Shown here piece by piece: positions 1 through 11,626 of a stretch of 47,613 nucleotides of DNA. The stretch lies in NCBI GenBank assembly GCA_001579985.1, contig LRSR01005185.1, positions 1 to 47,613 of the forward strand, written 5' to 3'. The position numbers were made by a program, and so were the translations under genes. The DNA is from Hypsibius dujardini (taxonomy: Eukaryota > Tardigrada > Eutardigrada > Parachela > Hypsibiidae). Positions within the stretch are counted from its first letter, which is position 1; each line of letters begins with the position of its first letter. Under the pieces are notes generated by a model that made no database searches, was not told the DNA's origin, and was given only the letters and a program-made list of their open reading frames with translations.

Positions 1-1070
1 TTAAACCAATTATAAACCCTATCAAATCACTTCAAAAATAATAGTATAAATTACCCTTCCAAACGGCACAGACACCAAATATTGCTGGGTTTGACCAAAC
101 CGAGATCTTTCAGTTGTACACGTAAACACCAGTTATATTCTATATACCAGAAACGCATTGTCCACTCGCACATAGCAAATGTCGTGTCACTACTCAATGC
201 GTACGAAATGAGTCGGCATACCAAATAGGAAATGGGGATGCACGCAATGTATCCGCCCATTTTACGAATCCGTTGCAAATGCCACCACAGATGGCGCTGT
301 TCGCCACCACGCTGTTCGCTACCACAGATGGCGCTGTTCAAGCGTCATCAGCCCAGTCTTCTCTCCCGATGGCAACTGTCGATTGGTGAGCTCGTCTGAC
401 TTTTAGAAAATCAGTATTCCTGGCCAATAAACAGCCAAAAAAACCTTTTCCCGCTCCAAATCGGCCATGACAATTTAAAAATCAAATTCTGAAATCTGAA
501 ATCCAGCTGAAGAAACCGTGTTTTGCTTAAAGAAACAAGGAGAGGAATTGAACTGCGCAAGGTGAAGTCCTTCGGAATTTATGGTTCGGGCAAAATTGCC
601 CGACGTCCGGGCAACGTCCGAGCCAACATGGGCAAAATAAACGGTTGCACTGCTCCCACTACCTTGGAGTTTTGGGTCAAAAATCCCCCACCTGGTAGGA
701 CAGCCACGTTGGACGAAGCGCGTGAGTTCAATCGGTTCAGTCTGACGTCGCGCGCACTGCGCGCAGCCACTTTTTTTCGCGTGCTATGTCAGGTGGCCGT
801 TTCCCGGTATTCCCGAGTCGCGTCACGGAGAGTGAGTCATTCAGCGGTCTGCAAGGGCAAAGTCAACATCTCCGTCTCTGTCTGGACAGCGGCCAAAACA
901 CTACTGTCTCTACCAAACTGTCTGACTCTGAGCAGTGACCACACACACACACAAGACTAGGAGATAAATAAGACTGGTCTCGTCGGACACGTCCATAACC
1001 ATCCACGCCACGGTCGGTGAGCGGTGAGCAGTGATGTCATACAAACACCCATCACAGCTGAGAATTAGCA

Positions 1071-1075
1071 GACAC

Positions 1076-1109
<34 letters not shown>

Positions 1110-1110
1110 C
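1071..1110. repeat. (ACAG)n microsatellite
   Basis: About nine near-perfect ACAG units in a row. This is the first of roughly twenty ACAG/CTGT arrays in the window. Confidence 0.95.
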
Positions 1111-1656
1111 AGGGCAAATTGACAGACCCGCCCAAATATCATCACTATCCCTACTCTCTACCATGTTCATGCATATCTTTGCAGCTGCACTGCATAAGGA
1201 CACTGATCTTTTCCCCTTTTCCATCCTCTACTCCCCCCTTGCTGATAATTTGACATTGCTTGCAACCCCAAAACCAAAAAGGTGTTTAATAAATAACTCT
1301 TATGCATCGCAATATCACACCGTGATCCACTTGCTCGTCAGTGCACAGTACTACAATCGCAGTTCCCCTGCACTATGTCTCTGGAAAAAATCACTCGAAT
1401 GGTAAGTTAGAAAAATAGACATTCCATTATATATCTCGTATTTCGCATGGGCGTGCTGCGCATCCATCTGCCTGTAAAATTTACCTCCTCCCATACAACT
1501 ATTAACATATCTTGTTGTAGCATTTATCAAAACCTTTTTTAACTTGTTCATATCTTTCTGTATGCTTTTCTAGAATTTGTATTGATTCTGAGCAGGCGCT
1601 GGCGTTGTTCGTTGATCCGAAATGGATTCTGGAGTAACCATGCGTACTCTGTATGC

Positions 1657-1780
1657 TACACACGTGGCCATATAGCGCTAACCGAGTTGAGCTAATTCAC
1701 TCGGATCATACATGGACGTCATACAGTGATCGAGACAAATGGCTTAACTCGGTTAGCGCTATAATATGGCCACGTGTGTA
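1657..1780. mobile_element. MITE, TACACACGTGGC-TIR family, copy 1
   Basis: The ends are inverted repeats. The left arm begins TACACACGTGGCCATATAGC and continues into GCTAACCGAGTT; the right arm is its reverse complement apart from a small indel. The core of about 45 bp is not palindromic. The element is 124 bp, starts and ends with TA, and has no coding capacity. Related termini recur at 22792-23199, 42316-42449 and 43448-43573, which marks a dispersed non-autonomous family. Confidence 0.8.
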
Positions 1781-1910
1781 CTAGTACAAACTATAGGCGA
1801 ACGAACGGTTGTAAATTAATTACTTTCTCGACCTTGATCGGGAAGCCTTTTCAAAAACACCATAAATTTTATGGCTCTAGATCAGCCGTTCATCGGAATG
1901 AGACGCCACA

Positions 1911-1954
1911 TTTATAAAAGGGGTGAACTTCTCTGTGGATGCAGCTTCCTCAGT
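1911..1954 (+). promoter_or_regulatory. Possible TATA box and TCAGT initiator
   Basis: TTTATAAAAG at 1911-1920 is followed about 38 bases later by TCAGT at 1950-1954, an arthropod-style initiator, and then GGACG. Spacing is slightly long for a core promoter. It lies 1.4 kb upstream of the Apaf-1-like coding exons and could start that transcript, but no spliced leader exon is demonstrated. The match may be chance. Confidence 0.25.
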
Positions 1955-2965
1955 GGACGATTTTAATATTTTATCGCTCAACACCTAATTGACTGACAAA
2001 CAGACACACACAACAAGACACACGCGCACGATCGTCATCCCCACCTGCACAAATTAGGCCGCCGACGCAAACAGCTTGTTTACACACTTCGCAGACTGAA
2101 ATATGATTTCCCTCTCCTCTCGCGCGCGCTCTGTTACATCCAGGCGAAGAGAGGTGGGTAATCGTGTTTGAAGGGTGACATCAGCATTTATTGAGAGATG
2201 CTCCGGAAGCCCGGCGTGATGATAAAAATACTCAGTCACTCACTCCGGTACTGTCATACGGTGCTTTTCGTAGCTTGTGATTCTAATAATTTCGAATCCA
2301 GCAATGCAGGTGTCGGTTTAGAAAAGTGACATGTTCATTCTCATCCTCTCGTCCATTTGAGTATTTCCATTTTTAAAGTTCCCTCTTGCGTGAAATTATT
2401 ATACGCAACTTTTCATCGTTCCTGAAACCTGCCTGAGTTTTTCCCGGTTTTCCCAGTTCTCAACGTTGCCTTTTGCCTTTTGCCATCAGCTGTTTCTGTG
2501 TAAAGGCGGAAATCCGAAGCGGATTGACTGCGTGAGTCTGAATCTTACTCTACAAACAAGCAACAGGTGATTTCGTTCGCCTTTGATTTTTTCCCGACGA
2601 CTACGATATTAATATTTCATTTTTCCCAAACCAAATATCTTATTACGGCATCAGAAGTAATAATTGATAAAGTAGTGACGCTTTTCTAACTTAACTACTG
2701 CACTGCTGAATGCAAAGTGAAATGTTCGGTTCACATAGAGAGTCAGTGATTGATTGACTGATTTTTGGATTGTTTTCACTTCATTGCATTGGTGCGTGCA
2801 TTGATTGATTGGTGTATTTGAATGGCAATCGTCCCATTTTATGCGTTCCTTTACTCTCGTTTCAGTTCGAACAATTGGCGATTCCCTGATTCGTTGATTT
2901 TTGTGAGGTGCTAGGCTGGTTTCATAGAAATTGGCGCTCAACAGGATGCGATTTTCCAGAGTTCA

Positions 2966-3178
2966 TGTCTGTGTCTGTCTGTCTATATGGCTGTCGGGCT
3001 CTATGTCTGTTTGTCTGTCGTCAGTCTTGTATCTGTCTCTCTGTCTGTGTCTCTCTGTCTCTCTGTCTGCCTGTCGTCAGTCTTCTGTTTGTCTGTTTGT
3101 CTGTCTATCTAGCAGCTTGTGTCTGCCTGTGCCCGCCTTGCTGGTTGCTCTCTCTCTTTTTGATTGTCTACTTGTCCG
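2966..3178. repeat. Degenerate CTGT array
   Basis: Imperfect CTGT tetranucleotides on the + strand, broken by GTCAGT and CTCTCT variants. Lies just upstream of the first Apaf-1-like coding exon. Confidence 0.85.
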
Positions 3179-3378
3179 AGACAGATAGCTACACAAACAG
3201 ACAAGCAGACAAACAAAGCGTGACACACTGTAGCTTGCTGCCTAGTGTTGATCAACTCGATCTTCCTGTGTTCCGTACTTACGATTTTTTATTCATAAAT
3301 ATTTGCTTTGCATGCGGTTCACCCAAGTTTCGTTCTTTCACGTGCATTATTTTCTTGCAGGAGAAAGAGTGGATCCGC

Positions 3379-5131
3379 ATGAGCATGCCGACCGACCACG
3401 GCGAGACCTGTTTCCGCCTCCTGCGTCGCGAAATCTTCGTCCATCTCCTGGAACGCGACCTGAACGTCTGCGAAGTCCTCGGCGGTCTCCTCGCAGTCAA
3501 TCTCATCAGTTTCATCGACTACTGCGACGTGCGTGCTCTCCCGACGAATCGCGCCCAGCTGGACCTGTTGCTCACCCGCATCCATCAACATGCCGATGGG
3601 CCTGGTGCTATCGAGAAATTCCTGGAGTCTCTTCGCAAAGACAACTACCATCACGCTGCCACGACCACCGATCACTATCTGCATGGGCTGTATGCCAGGG
3701 ATTATACCAGACAGGTGGACATTAAGAGCGGCCTCGTCCCGACCCAACCGCAGTTCTACGTCGTTCGGAAAGAACTGGTGTATAAGATCAAGGATAACAT
3801 CATTGCAGCGGCACAGCAAGCAAGTGCTTCCGAGGCCACCCATTGGATTGTAATTCATGGCATGGCTGGAAATGGAAAATCCTACCTAGCTGCAGCTGCT
3901 CTTCGTTCGCCGGAGATTTGGAAGGTACATTTGTCTGTATATTTGTCTATCTGTTTGTCTTTTCGTTCGCCTTCCTGTTCGTCTCTTTGTCTGTCTGGCA
4001 GTTATCTATTTTATTTCTGCCTGCCTGTATATATGTCTGTCTGTCTGTCTGCCTCTCTGTCTGTCTTGTCTGATTGTCTATCTGTTTGACTGTCTCGCAA
4101 TCTGCGCACCTCTTTGCTTGTCTGTCTTCTTTGGCTGATCTGTCTGTAGATCGGTACAGTGTCTGTTAGCGTGCCTCTCTGATCTCTGTATGTCTTATTT
4201 TTTTAGCTAAGCTAAAAATCTAAACAGCTAAGCATCTTCCTGTCTTTGTGCCATTTTTTAAACATTTCTATCGGTATGCGTGGCTGTATGTCGATCTTTC
4301 TGTAGTTGTTCTACCTCTTCTCTGAACTGTCTGTCTGTTCAGGGCAAATTAATTAGATTTTACTACGTGCCGTGCACATTCCAGTCAGCGAGCGCGTAGC
4401 AAAATATGTGGACGGTCGTACGAGGCCAGTCGGCTAATTCGATGCAGATTTAGAAATTAATTTCCCAGAAAATTATAGGTCAGATATTTATCAAACTTTG
4501 ATCATAAAATACTAGATTTTTTTCCCTTCCAGGAACATATTTATCCTATTCTATGCAAGTAATTACCGCAAAAACGATCACAAATATTCGCCGAAATGCA
4601 CACTCTTTTGCTTGAGCAGTTCTCTCTGCGCTTTCTCAAAGGAGCGTAAGATCAAAATTACGATTAGATTATGCAGACCGCATACCCCCTTGCTATTAAT
4701 TTGCCCTGGTCTGTCTCGCTGACGCCATAGCCCGATATCTGGCCATCAATAACGCCAGCTCCTTTTGCAGGTATGTTTTGGGGACGGTATCTACTGGTTG
4801 GATATCGGCAAGCCCGGAACGGATAAGCTGTTCATCAAACTCGGCGTCCTTTGGCAAATGGTCAATTCCAACCGGATGCAGCCCGGTCCGTCAGACTTGA
4901 AACTCCCCCACGCCGACAATATGGAATCGATCTGTCAAAGCCTGGCCAACGCATTTGTCACGCAGCATCCCAATTCGGTGCTGGTGCTGGACGACGTGTG
5001 GGATGAGGCGGTCATTAAAGCTTTCGAAAAAGTGGCCTGCAGAGTACGTTACCTTGCATTTATGCATGGATAAACAGACAGAGACAGACAGAGAGACAGA
5101 CAGAGAGACAGACAGGCAAACAGAAACAGAC

Positions 5132-5168
<37 letters not shown>

Positions 5169-5183
5169 GAATAAGATAGACAT

Positions 5184-5219
<36 letters not shown>

Positions 5220-6781
5220 TAGCGAGACAGACAAACAGGCAGACAAAGTGTAGGAGAGTTTTGATGGACTAAAGTTAGCAGTTAGACATTGAGACAGTAA
5301 AGACTACGCGATAAGACAGCGGCAAGGAAGAGATCCAGCCAGACGAACAAAGTTAAGATGTAGTAGTGATATTAATTTGTGTGATTGGATTCCTGGTTGC
5401 AGTGCATTATTGTGACTTCACGACGGAAGGACATTGTCAAGTCAATCCATGCCGCGGTCACGTATGTGAACATTGATTCTGGATTTACCCTGGTCGAATC
5501 GCAGGAGTACTTTGCGCAAATCCTGAAGGTTCCCGTGGCAAACTTGCCGCACGAAGCCGTACTGATACACAAGGAGAGTAAAGGCTCACCCATGGTCATG
5601 TCGCTGGTGGGGGGAATGGTGAGGGATCACATCAACACACCGCCACAGTGGCAGCATTATTTGAGCAAACTGACGAATCCACAGGCAGTGATGACGATCT
5701 CCGCTACCAGTCCGTACGAGCATCGAAGTATCGGCGAAGCCATTAAACTGTCGGTGGATAGTCTGAAGTTCGATCTGAGGGAGAAATTCTTTGACTTCGC
5801 AATCTTTGATGACGGTTAGCTTTCTCTTCTTTTTTTCTTTTGTGTCCCTCTGCTGTCTGTCTGCCTGTTTGTCTGTCTGTTTGTCTGTCTGTTTGTCTGT
5901 CTGTTTGTCTGTCTGTCTGTCGATGTTTCTGTTTGTCTGACGGACTGTCTGTCTGTCGGTCTGTGATCTTCCTATTTGTCCGTCTAACTGATTGGATGTT
6001 CGTTTGTCTATCTGCAAGTCTGTATGCCTTACTGTCTGTCGGTCTGTCTGTCTGTTTGCGTCCGTCCATCTCTCTGTCTTCTTATTTGTATGGCGGACTG
6101 TCCGGGCTATATATTTTCTGTCTGCCAGTCCTTTAACTATCTGTTTTTGCAGGCGTACCTATCCCGATTTCCGTTTTCACCACACTCTGGAGCATCCAGA
6201 CTGACGGGGACGCGGGAGACGAGATGGCCCATTTCGTCAACAGTTCCCTCTGCACCCGGGACTACTGCGCCAAACGCGATTGCATCGTCTACCGCTTCCA
6301 CGATCTCATTCTCGTCTACGCGCGCAACAATATTCCGATCCCGGAAGTGCCGGGGGCGCGAGACGTCGACATCCAGGCAGCCCGGGAGAACGCCCTCCAG
6401 AACAAACACCGGAAATTGTTCCACAAATACCAGGCCATCTGCGAGGGTCACTTTCAGAATCTTCCGGACGATTATTACATCCACAATTTCATCGGCTATC
6501 ATATGAGTCAAGGCAAAATGATCGCAGACATCAAGTTGCTGTACAGCAACCGGGCGTTTCTGGATAGGCGCCTGATTTATGCCGGGCCGGAGGTGGTGTT
6601 GGTGGATCTGTTGTTGCTGCAGAAGCAACATCCGTCGTTCACAGAGCAGTTGGAGCCACTGGTGAAAGAGCTGAACAAAACTGTATGCTAAAGCGAGCAA
6701 GAAGGCAGGCAGTTGGGAAATAAACAGACAAGTTATTCGCTTAACAAATTGACAAAAAGGTAGACCGACAGATATACAGAT

Positions 6782-6846
<65 letters not shown>

Positions 6847-7497
6847 CCAAGAGATAGATAGATACACAGGCGGACGACGGACAGTCATCCGACTGATGAA
6901 AAGCAGGCAGACGGACAGGCACATACAGACAAAGAAGACAGACCACATTGGCATGGAGACTGACAGACAGTTAAAACGACTGATGTTTGAACAGAATAAT
7001 AAACATTCTTACTAGTTTGTTCCCAAAGTTTGCTTACAAAAATGTTAGTTCAGGTGTATTTTTTCCATTTTTAGTTCGACGTCAAACTTTTATCGCCAGA
7101 CATCCGCTCCAACCGCCGAAGTGCCATCTTCGACGATTTCCTCTCCCGCCGCGGCTCCAATGCCGAACTGGACGTCAGCAAGTTCAGCACCCCCGACAGC
7201 GGAATCCGAGACGCCGAAGTCGATCGCAACGGTCGCAGCCGAAGCCAGTCTAGCGAGAACGCTCTCAGATCCATAACCACAGTCCACTCCGAGCCGAACA
7301 TGTGGCCCTCGCGATCGCTCTCCCGTCTCGAAGGCCGGTCATCACGCAGTTCCAACTACCTGGAGGATGAAGCCTTTTCGGAAGACAAGGAGAACGGGCA
7401 CAGAGAGGAAGAGAACAAGCAAGGTCCTCCGTGTGAATTGCCCAAAGTGAAAATGAGCGAACTGCGGAATGACAATTTCGACGAAGACGACAGCTGA
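3379..7497 (+). CDS. Apaf-1/CED-4-like apoptosis regulator without WD40 repeats
   Basis: Exons 3379-3924, 4771-5043, 5403-5814, 6153-6682 and 7075-7497 join in frame with GT-AG introns to give 727 residues. I start at ATG 3379, 18 bases after acceptor 3360; an upstream coding exon is possible. Residues 1-100 look like a CARD. NB-ARC follows: P-loop GMAGNGKS (161-168), YWLDIGK like the Apaf-1 HWVSVGK block, Walker B LVLDD (253-257), sensor IIVTSRR, GSP (334-336) and an FHD triad (459-461) in the place of MHD. Residues about 465-587 match the Apaf-1 second helical arm (FIGYHMSQGKM resembles FLAYHMASAKM). Where Apaf-1 continues into WD40 propellers, this protein has a 140-residue Ser/Arg/acidic tail and a stop. 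Known family role: a nucleotide-dependent cytosolic scaffold that recruits an initiator caspase. Cytochrome c sensing through WD40 cannot apply to this model. Domain assignment is firm; the first and last exons are less sure. Confidence 0.87.
3938..4095. repeat. CTGT array in intron 1 of the Apaf-1-like gene
   Basis: Degenerate CTGT/TTGT units on the sense strand, starting just after the donor site at 3925. Confidence 0.85.
4340..4708. mobile_element. Possible MITE with 14-bp inverted ends
   Basis: CAGGGCAAATTAAT at 4340-4353 is exactly mirrored by ATTAATTTGCCCTG at 4695-4708. The interior of about 340 bp is AT-rich and not palindromic. It lies in intron 1 of the Apaf-1-like gene. No second copy is visible in the window, so the assignment rests only on the perfect inverted termini. 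Confidence 0.4.
5073..5250. repeat. ACAG array in intron 2 of the Apaf-1-like gene
   Basis: Long ACAG/AGAC run on the sense strand, in opposite orientation to the CTGT array in the preceding intron. Confidence 0.9.
5852..6075. repeat. CTGT array in intron 3 of the Apaf-1-like gene
   Basis: CTGT/TTGT units, near-perfect at about 5852-5930 and degenerate afterwards. Confidence 0.9.
6758..6850. repeat. ACAG array in intron 4 of the Apaf-1-like gene
   Basis: About 60 bp of perfect ACAG within a degenerate ACAG tract, opposite in orientation to the intron 3 array. Confidence 0.9.
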
Positions 7498-7722
7498 TTG
7501 TGTATCATTTGATTGGTGATTGTGATGCCTTTTTGAGCCCCTCAGACAGTTATTGGGTTTTATAGTTTTTTGTATATCAAAACGTCTATTCGGTTTCATA
7601 TCTCTCAATCATTTTACCGTTTTGTTACGTGATCTTTTTTGTACGTCTTCCCTCACTCTGCTCATAACCAAAGCATCTTCTACATTTTCATCCCGTTTTT
7701 CAATGACCACATTCACACTCAC

Positions 7723-7768
7723 TCGGGTCGTTTCGGGTCGTTTCGGGTCGTTTCGGGTCGTTTCGGGG
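7723..7768. repeat. 10-bp tandem repeat between convergent genes
   Basis: Four to five copies of GTCGTTTCGG in the 282-bp gap between the stop codons of the Apaf-1-like gene (+) and CCDC113 (-). No polyadenylation signal is obvious nearby. Confidence 0.8.
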
Positions 7769-7779
7769 TAATAATTTTG

Positions 7780-10206
7780 TCATAGAATAACCGGTTTGGC
7801 CGTCGTTATTTTAGAAACCGTAGGACTAAACTGGTCTAAGCCATCGAGCGATTCTAGTCGCCGAATTGCCGGAAACTCGTACGGTTCCTTTTTCGTGCCT
7901 TTCACTTTCTTGGGTCGTCTCTTGGACTCCACCTTCCTTTTGAGGTACGCCGACATGGTCATAGATTTCTTCTGATCAACGTTGGCGGATTTTAGTCTGC
8001 TAGCCGTTTCTATGATCTGGACCTTGCGGTCGAAGTCTTTCCGTAGTTGTTCCAACAGTTCAATGTCCTTTTCGATATGAATGTAGACGGCTATGGAGGG
8101 ACACCGCATATTCTGCTCTTTCGCCTTCTTGTTCCACGCCTCCAGTCGGATTCTAATATCGTCGATGAACTCTCGTTCTTTGTCTAATTTCTTTAGTATT
8201 TCCGCTTCCGTTAAGAGGCGGGCTTGTCCTTCCTGGATAAATTTCGTGAGTTCCATGGACTGTTGCTGTAAATTATACCATATTCAGTCAAATGAATTTA
8301 ATAAACAAAGAATCATTCGAGCAGATAGGGAAAGCTCAAACATACAGTCAGACAGGCAGAAAAGATACAGATAGACAGACAGACGAGCAGGCAGACAGAC
8401 AGACAATCGGAAGAGCAGACAGACAAACAAGCAGGCAGGCAGGCAGGCAAGCAGACGGCCAGATAGGCAGACAGACATGCAGGCAGGCAGGCAGACATAC
8501 AGACATATAGACAGAAAGACAGAGAAACATAAAGGCAGACACACATACACGCAGACAGACAGGCAGACAGGCAGGCAGACAGGCAGACAGACACTCAGGT
8601 AAAGCAGAAGCAAATATCTAAAGCATAGACCCCGCGGTCCAGTTCCTACAGTTAAGTCTGCAACCGCCAATGAAGTGTTGTTATTTTCCCGGTTAGTTTC
8701 TTGAATTTCGTTTTTTGACTTCTCGAACGCTTGTACAAGCAGTCGATTTCCAATTTCCACTTTCATGAAGTCCACCTAAACGATATCAAAATTGCAGTCC
8801 AGATGGATGAGGGGAACCCAGATAACGTATAGCCAAATAATCTCACCTGAGTGAGGCTCTCGCCAAGTTCGCTCTGCTTGCTCAAGGCCTGCTGAAGTGC
8901 TCTGATGTGGCTCATGTCAGCAGCGTTGGTCAGTGTTTGCGATCGAAACATCGATTCGAAATTTCTAACCGACTCCTGCAACAGCATTGCCTTGAATATT
9001 TACAGACATGGATATTAGGCAGCGCCAATAAACGCACAAAAGACGAACCTCTAGCCATTTGATCAATCGCTCGGCGCCAGCCGTGCCACCTGACAGAATT
9101 TTATGTCGGAAGTCCTTCTGTTGACTATTCACCACTTGCTTGAACTGCTCGCACTCCTTGATTTTACACTGCAAATAAAAACATCAAGCGTAATATCCCC
9201 ATCTTTAATCCTTACCGCCAAAATCGCACACACACTTCGAATTTGTTGGCATACTTCTTAGCCTTCTCTTCGATTCTAATCAACTCCTGACGCAGTTCAT
9301 CGGCCTCATGCGATGCGATGTCCGCCTTCTGCTCGGCTGTCAACCAAAGTGTCTGTTCCCTATGATAAAAGGAATATGCGAGAGACTACAGGTTAGTTTG
9401 TTAATTATATTAGTTTGTCATTCTGTCTGCCTAACGGACTTGTCAGCCGGTCCGTCCGCCCGTCCGTTTGTCTGTCAATGAGTCTGGCTAACTGTCTGGC
9501 TAACTTGTTTGTCTGTCAGTATGTCCGTCAGTGTGTCTGTTAGTATATTTGTCTGTCTGTTTGTCTGTCTGTCTGTTTATCAGTCGGTTTGCTTGTCTGT
9601 TAATCATTCTGTTATCTGGCTGGTTGTTTGTCTGTTTGTCTGTCTGTCTGTCAGTCTGTCTGTCTGTCTATCTATCTGTCTGTCTGTCTATCTGTCTGTC
9701 TGTCTGTCCGTCTGTCTGTCTGTTTGTCTGTCGGTTTGCTTGTCTGTCTGTTATTCTGTTGTCTGTCTGGCTGTTTGTTTACTATCTATCATCAATCCAT
9801 CTATATATCTATCTGTATCTTTTTTACTGCCTTTCTGATTGTATCTGCTATCTGTCGACATCATCAGGAATTGTTAACATACTGTTCTAGCAAGCTGTCC
9901 TTCAGCAACAAGCCAACGTCCTTGTCTTTCGCCTTGAAGCCCTTGCCTTGAGTGGTCCGGTCCGTGAAATGGCGAAACAGGTCCGTCTCCTCTTTAAAAT
10001 ATGCTACCTTGTTACTGAAAGAAATTCAAGAAGCTGAGTCTAGCTGGGAAGCACCCTTGATGTAGCGGACTGTTAACTAGGAGTCACTCCAACCTGAGAT
10101 TCTCGACGAACTCCGCGATTTCTGCCTCGCCGTAGTATTTGATGGATTGCGGCTCGGGAAATGTCTGATCCTTCCAACTGAGCTTCACATTCGACACTGA
10201 CTCCAT
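7780..10206 (-). CDS. CCDC113: CCDC113/CFAP263-like axonemal coiled-coil protein
   Basis: Exons on the minus strand: 10206-10094, 10014-9883, 9359-9236, 9168-9049, 8990-8847, 8775-8650 and 8265-7780. They join in frame to give 414 residues, against about 377 in human CCDC113. I recognise the family from its order of blocks: a short N-terminus with FVENLRSNKVAYFKEETDLF, like the CCDC113 LVEEL...ALKTETEMF block; an internal LTAEQKADIA like LTADQKLELV; VDFMKVEIGN like VDFQQLKIEN; and a C-terminal coil ending in DFDRKVQIIETASRLK, like the family's WERKVEIAEMSLK. Family knowledge: CCDC113 works with CCDC96 at ciliary axonemes and centriolar satellites. The basic tail after residue 350 (KRKVESKRRPKK) extends beyond the family core. 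ATG 10206 has no coding sequence visible upstream. Confidence 0.8.
8345..8595. repeat. ACAG/GCAG array in CCDC113 intron 6
   Basis: ACAG and GCAGGCAG units on the + strand, filling most of the intron between exons 6 and 7. Confidence 0.9.
9415..9850. repeat. CTGT array in CCDC113 intron 2
   Basis: About 430 bp of CTGT/CTAT/TTGT units on the + strand, the longest array in this gene. Its orientation is opposite to the intron 6 array. Confidence 0.9.
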
Positions 10207-10646
10207 CTTCACAACTCAAACAATCAACTATTTGGCAAAAAAATGATACGAAACTCAGACTGAAATTGGTTTCGAACTGAAATGAAGCAATTTTTGCACT
10301 GGATACTCTTGTGCCACCTTGAGGATGCATACAGTGGACAAGGTCTTGACCGATGCTCACTTTGCGGTGTACGTTGCTACGAGGCTAATTAATGATCCCC
10401 ATGCAACTTTACATTAGCAGAAAAATTTTCCAGTTGAAAGAGCTGCCAAACAGTGCAAATGAAGATTTAACAGACAAAAGGAGCACCGTCAAAGACAATA
10501 ATAATAACAAGTGCAAGGCACGACAGAGTACATATCTGTGCCGTCTACAGTAATAAGAAGCTTGCGAAAAAGCTCAAAACGAGGCAATGCTTAGGATAGC
10601 ATAAAAACATAACCCAAAACGCTTTCACCGACCATCGTGAGTCTCA
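10207..10646. other. Intergenic gap, CCDC113 5' side
   Basis: 440 bases between the 3' end of the HP1-like gene and the start of CCDC113, both on the minus strand. I see no coding exon, clear promoter motif or repeat. It should contain the CCDC113 promoter. Confidence 0.5.
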
Positions 10647-11585
10647 TCAGGTGGAAATGGTCACGAGCGATTCGTAATAGTTCAGCAACTTCAAAGGTAA
10701 GATTCGTTTAACTGCGCTCAGCGAAAACGGTCGAACCCAAGCCATGGGAGCACCTTCGAATGAGATCATGACGTAGGGCTCGAATGCGCCCTTGGCGGAG
10801 ATCATACCGATGATTTTGTTGGCCTTGTTCGCCAACAGGCGTAGCTCGCGGATTTCCTGTTTCTGCACAAACACAACGAAATTTCGCAGCATTGTAATAA
10901 TGTACTGACTAAATAAAATATGAATTAAATGTTGGTTTTAAGTGAGAATCTACTTCGAACAAGCTTATGTATTTTCAGGTTTGGTTTCATCTGACTGAAT
11001 TATTCGCAGACGCGTTTTCTCCAGACTATTCAACGGTAACAGTTTTACCTCCGCCGGTGTCAGATCCGTAGCTTCATCCACCACCGCCATTTCATCCAGC
11101 TCAACCGACGTTCCCTGGTCAGCGGTGACCACATGTGACTTAGGCGCAGCAGGGGGGCGTTTCACTTTGACCGGTGGCTGAAGGAGCATGGTTTCCAAAA
11201 ACGTTTTCGGGCCCATGGTGATGCCGCCCGTCTGCTTATAGGTAGCCACAGAAGAGCCCGGTTTTCCCAACTGCGCCACCAGCACGCCTGCCGTGCCCAT
11301 TCCAGCCCAATCTGCCGCGGGAAGCGTTACACTCATGGGGGCCGGCAGTAATGTCCTGGCTTTACCGGTCGTCCCGTTGGGCTTGCTTTTTTTGGGCTTG
11401 TCAGCAGTACCGGCACTCTTCGGGGGAACTAGAAGAAAACGAGGAGTAAAAACTGGATAAGGGATAGTTAATTCGAACTGATGAAAGGCACACCGCGAAG
11501 CCGACAGACAGACTGACAGATTGATTGACAAGCAGACAAACAAACAGACAAACAGACAGACAAACAGACAGACAAACAGACAGGC

Positions 11586-11626
<41 letters not shown>

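Larger units (their letters stand above)
1..3360. other. Gene-poor left flank
   Basis: I find no convincing coding exon here. Open frames are short and lack family motifs and sensible splice sites. The stretch holds a near-duplicate of a short block containing CAGATGGCGCTGTTC (about 284-342), an ACAG array (1071-1110), a MITE (1657-1780), a possible TATA/initiator pair (1911-1954) and a degenerate CTGT array (2966-3178). The last part is probably the 5' untranslated region or first intron of the Apaf-1-like gene, because a good acceptor (TTCTTGCAG) ends at 3360. Confidence 0.5.

Noticed and set aside
9509-9951. Long Cys/Leu/Ser/Val-rich frames such as CLSVCLSV across CTGT arrays here and elsewhere
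   Set aside because: CTGT repeats read as CLSV in every frame and ACAG repeats as TDRQ; they are intronic microsatellites, not membrane proteins.
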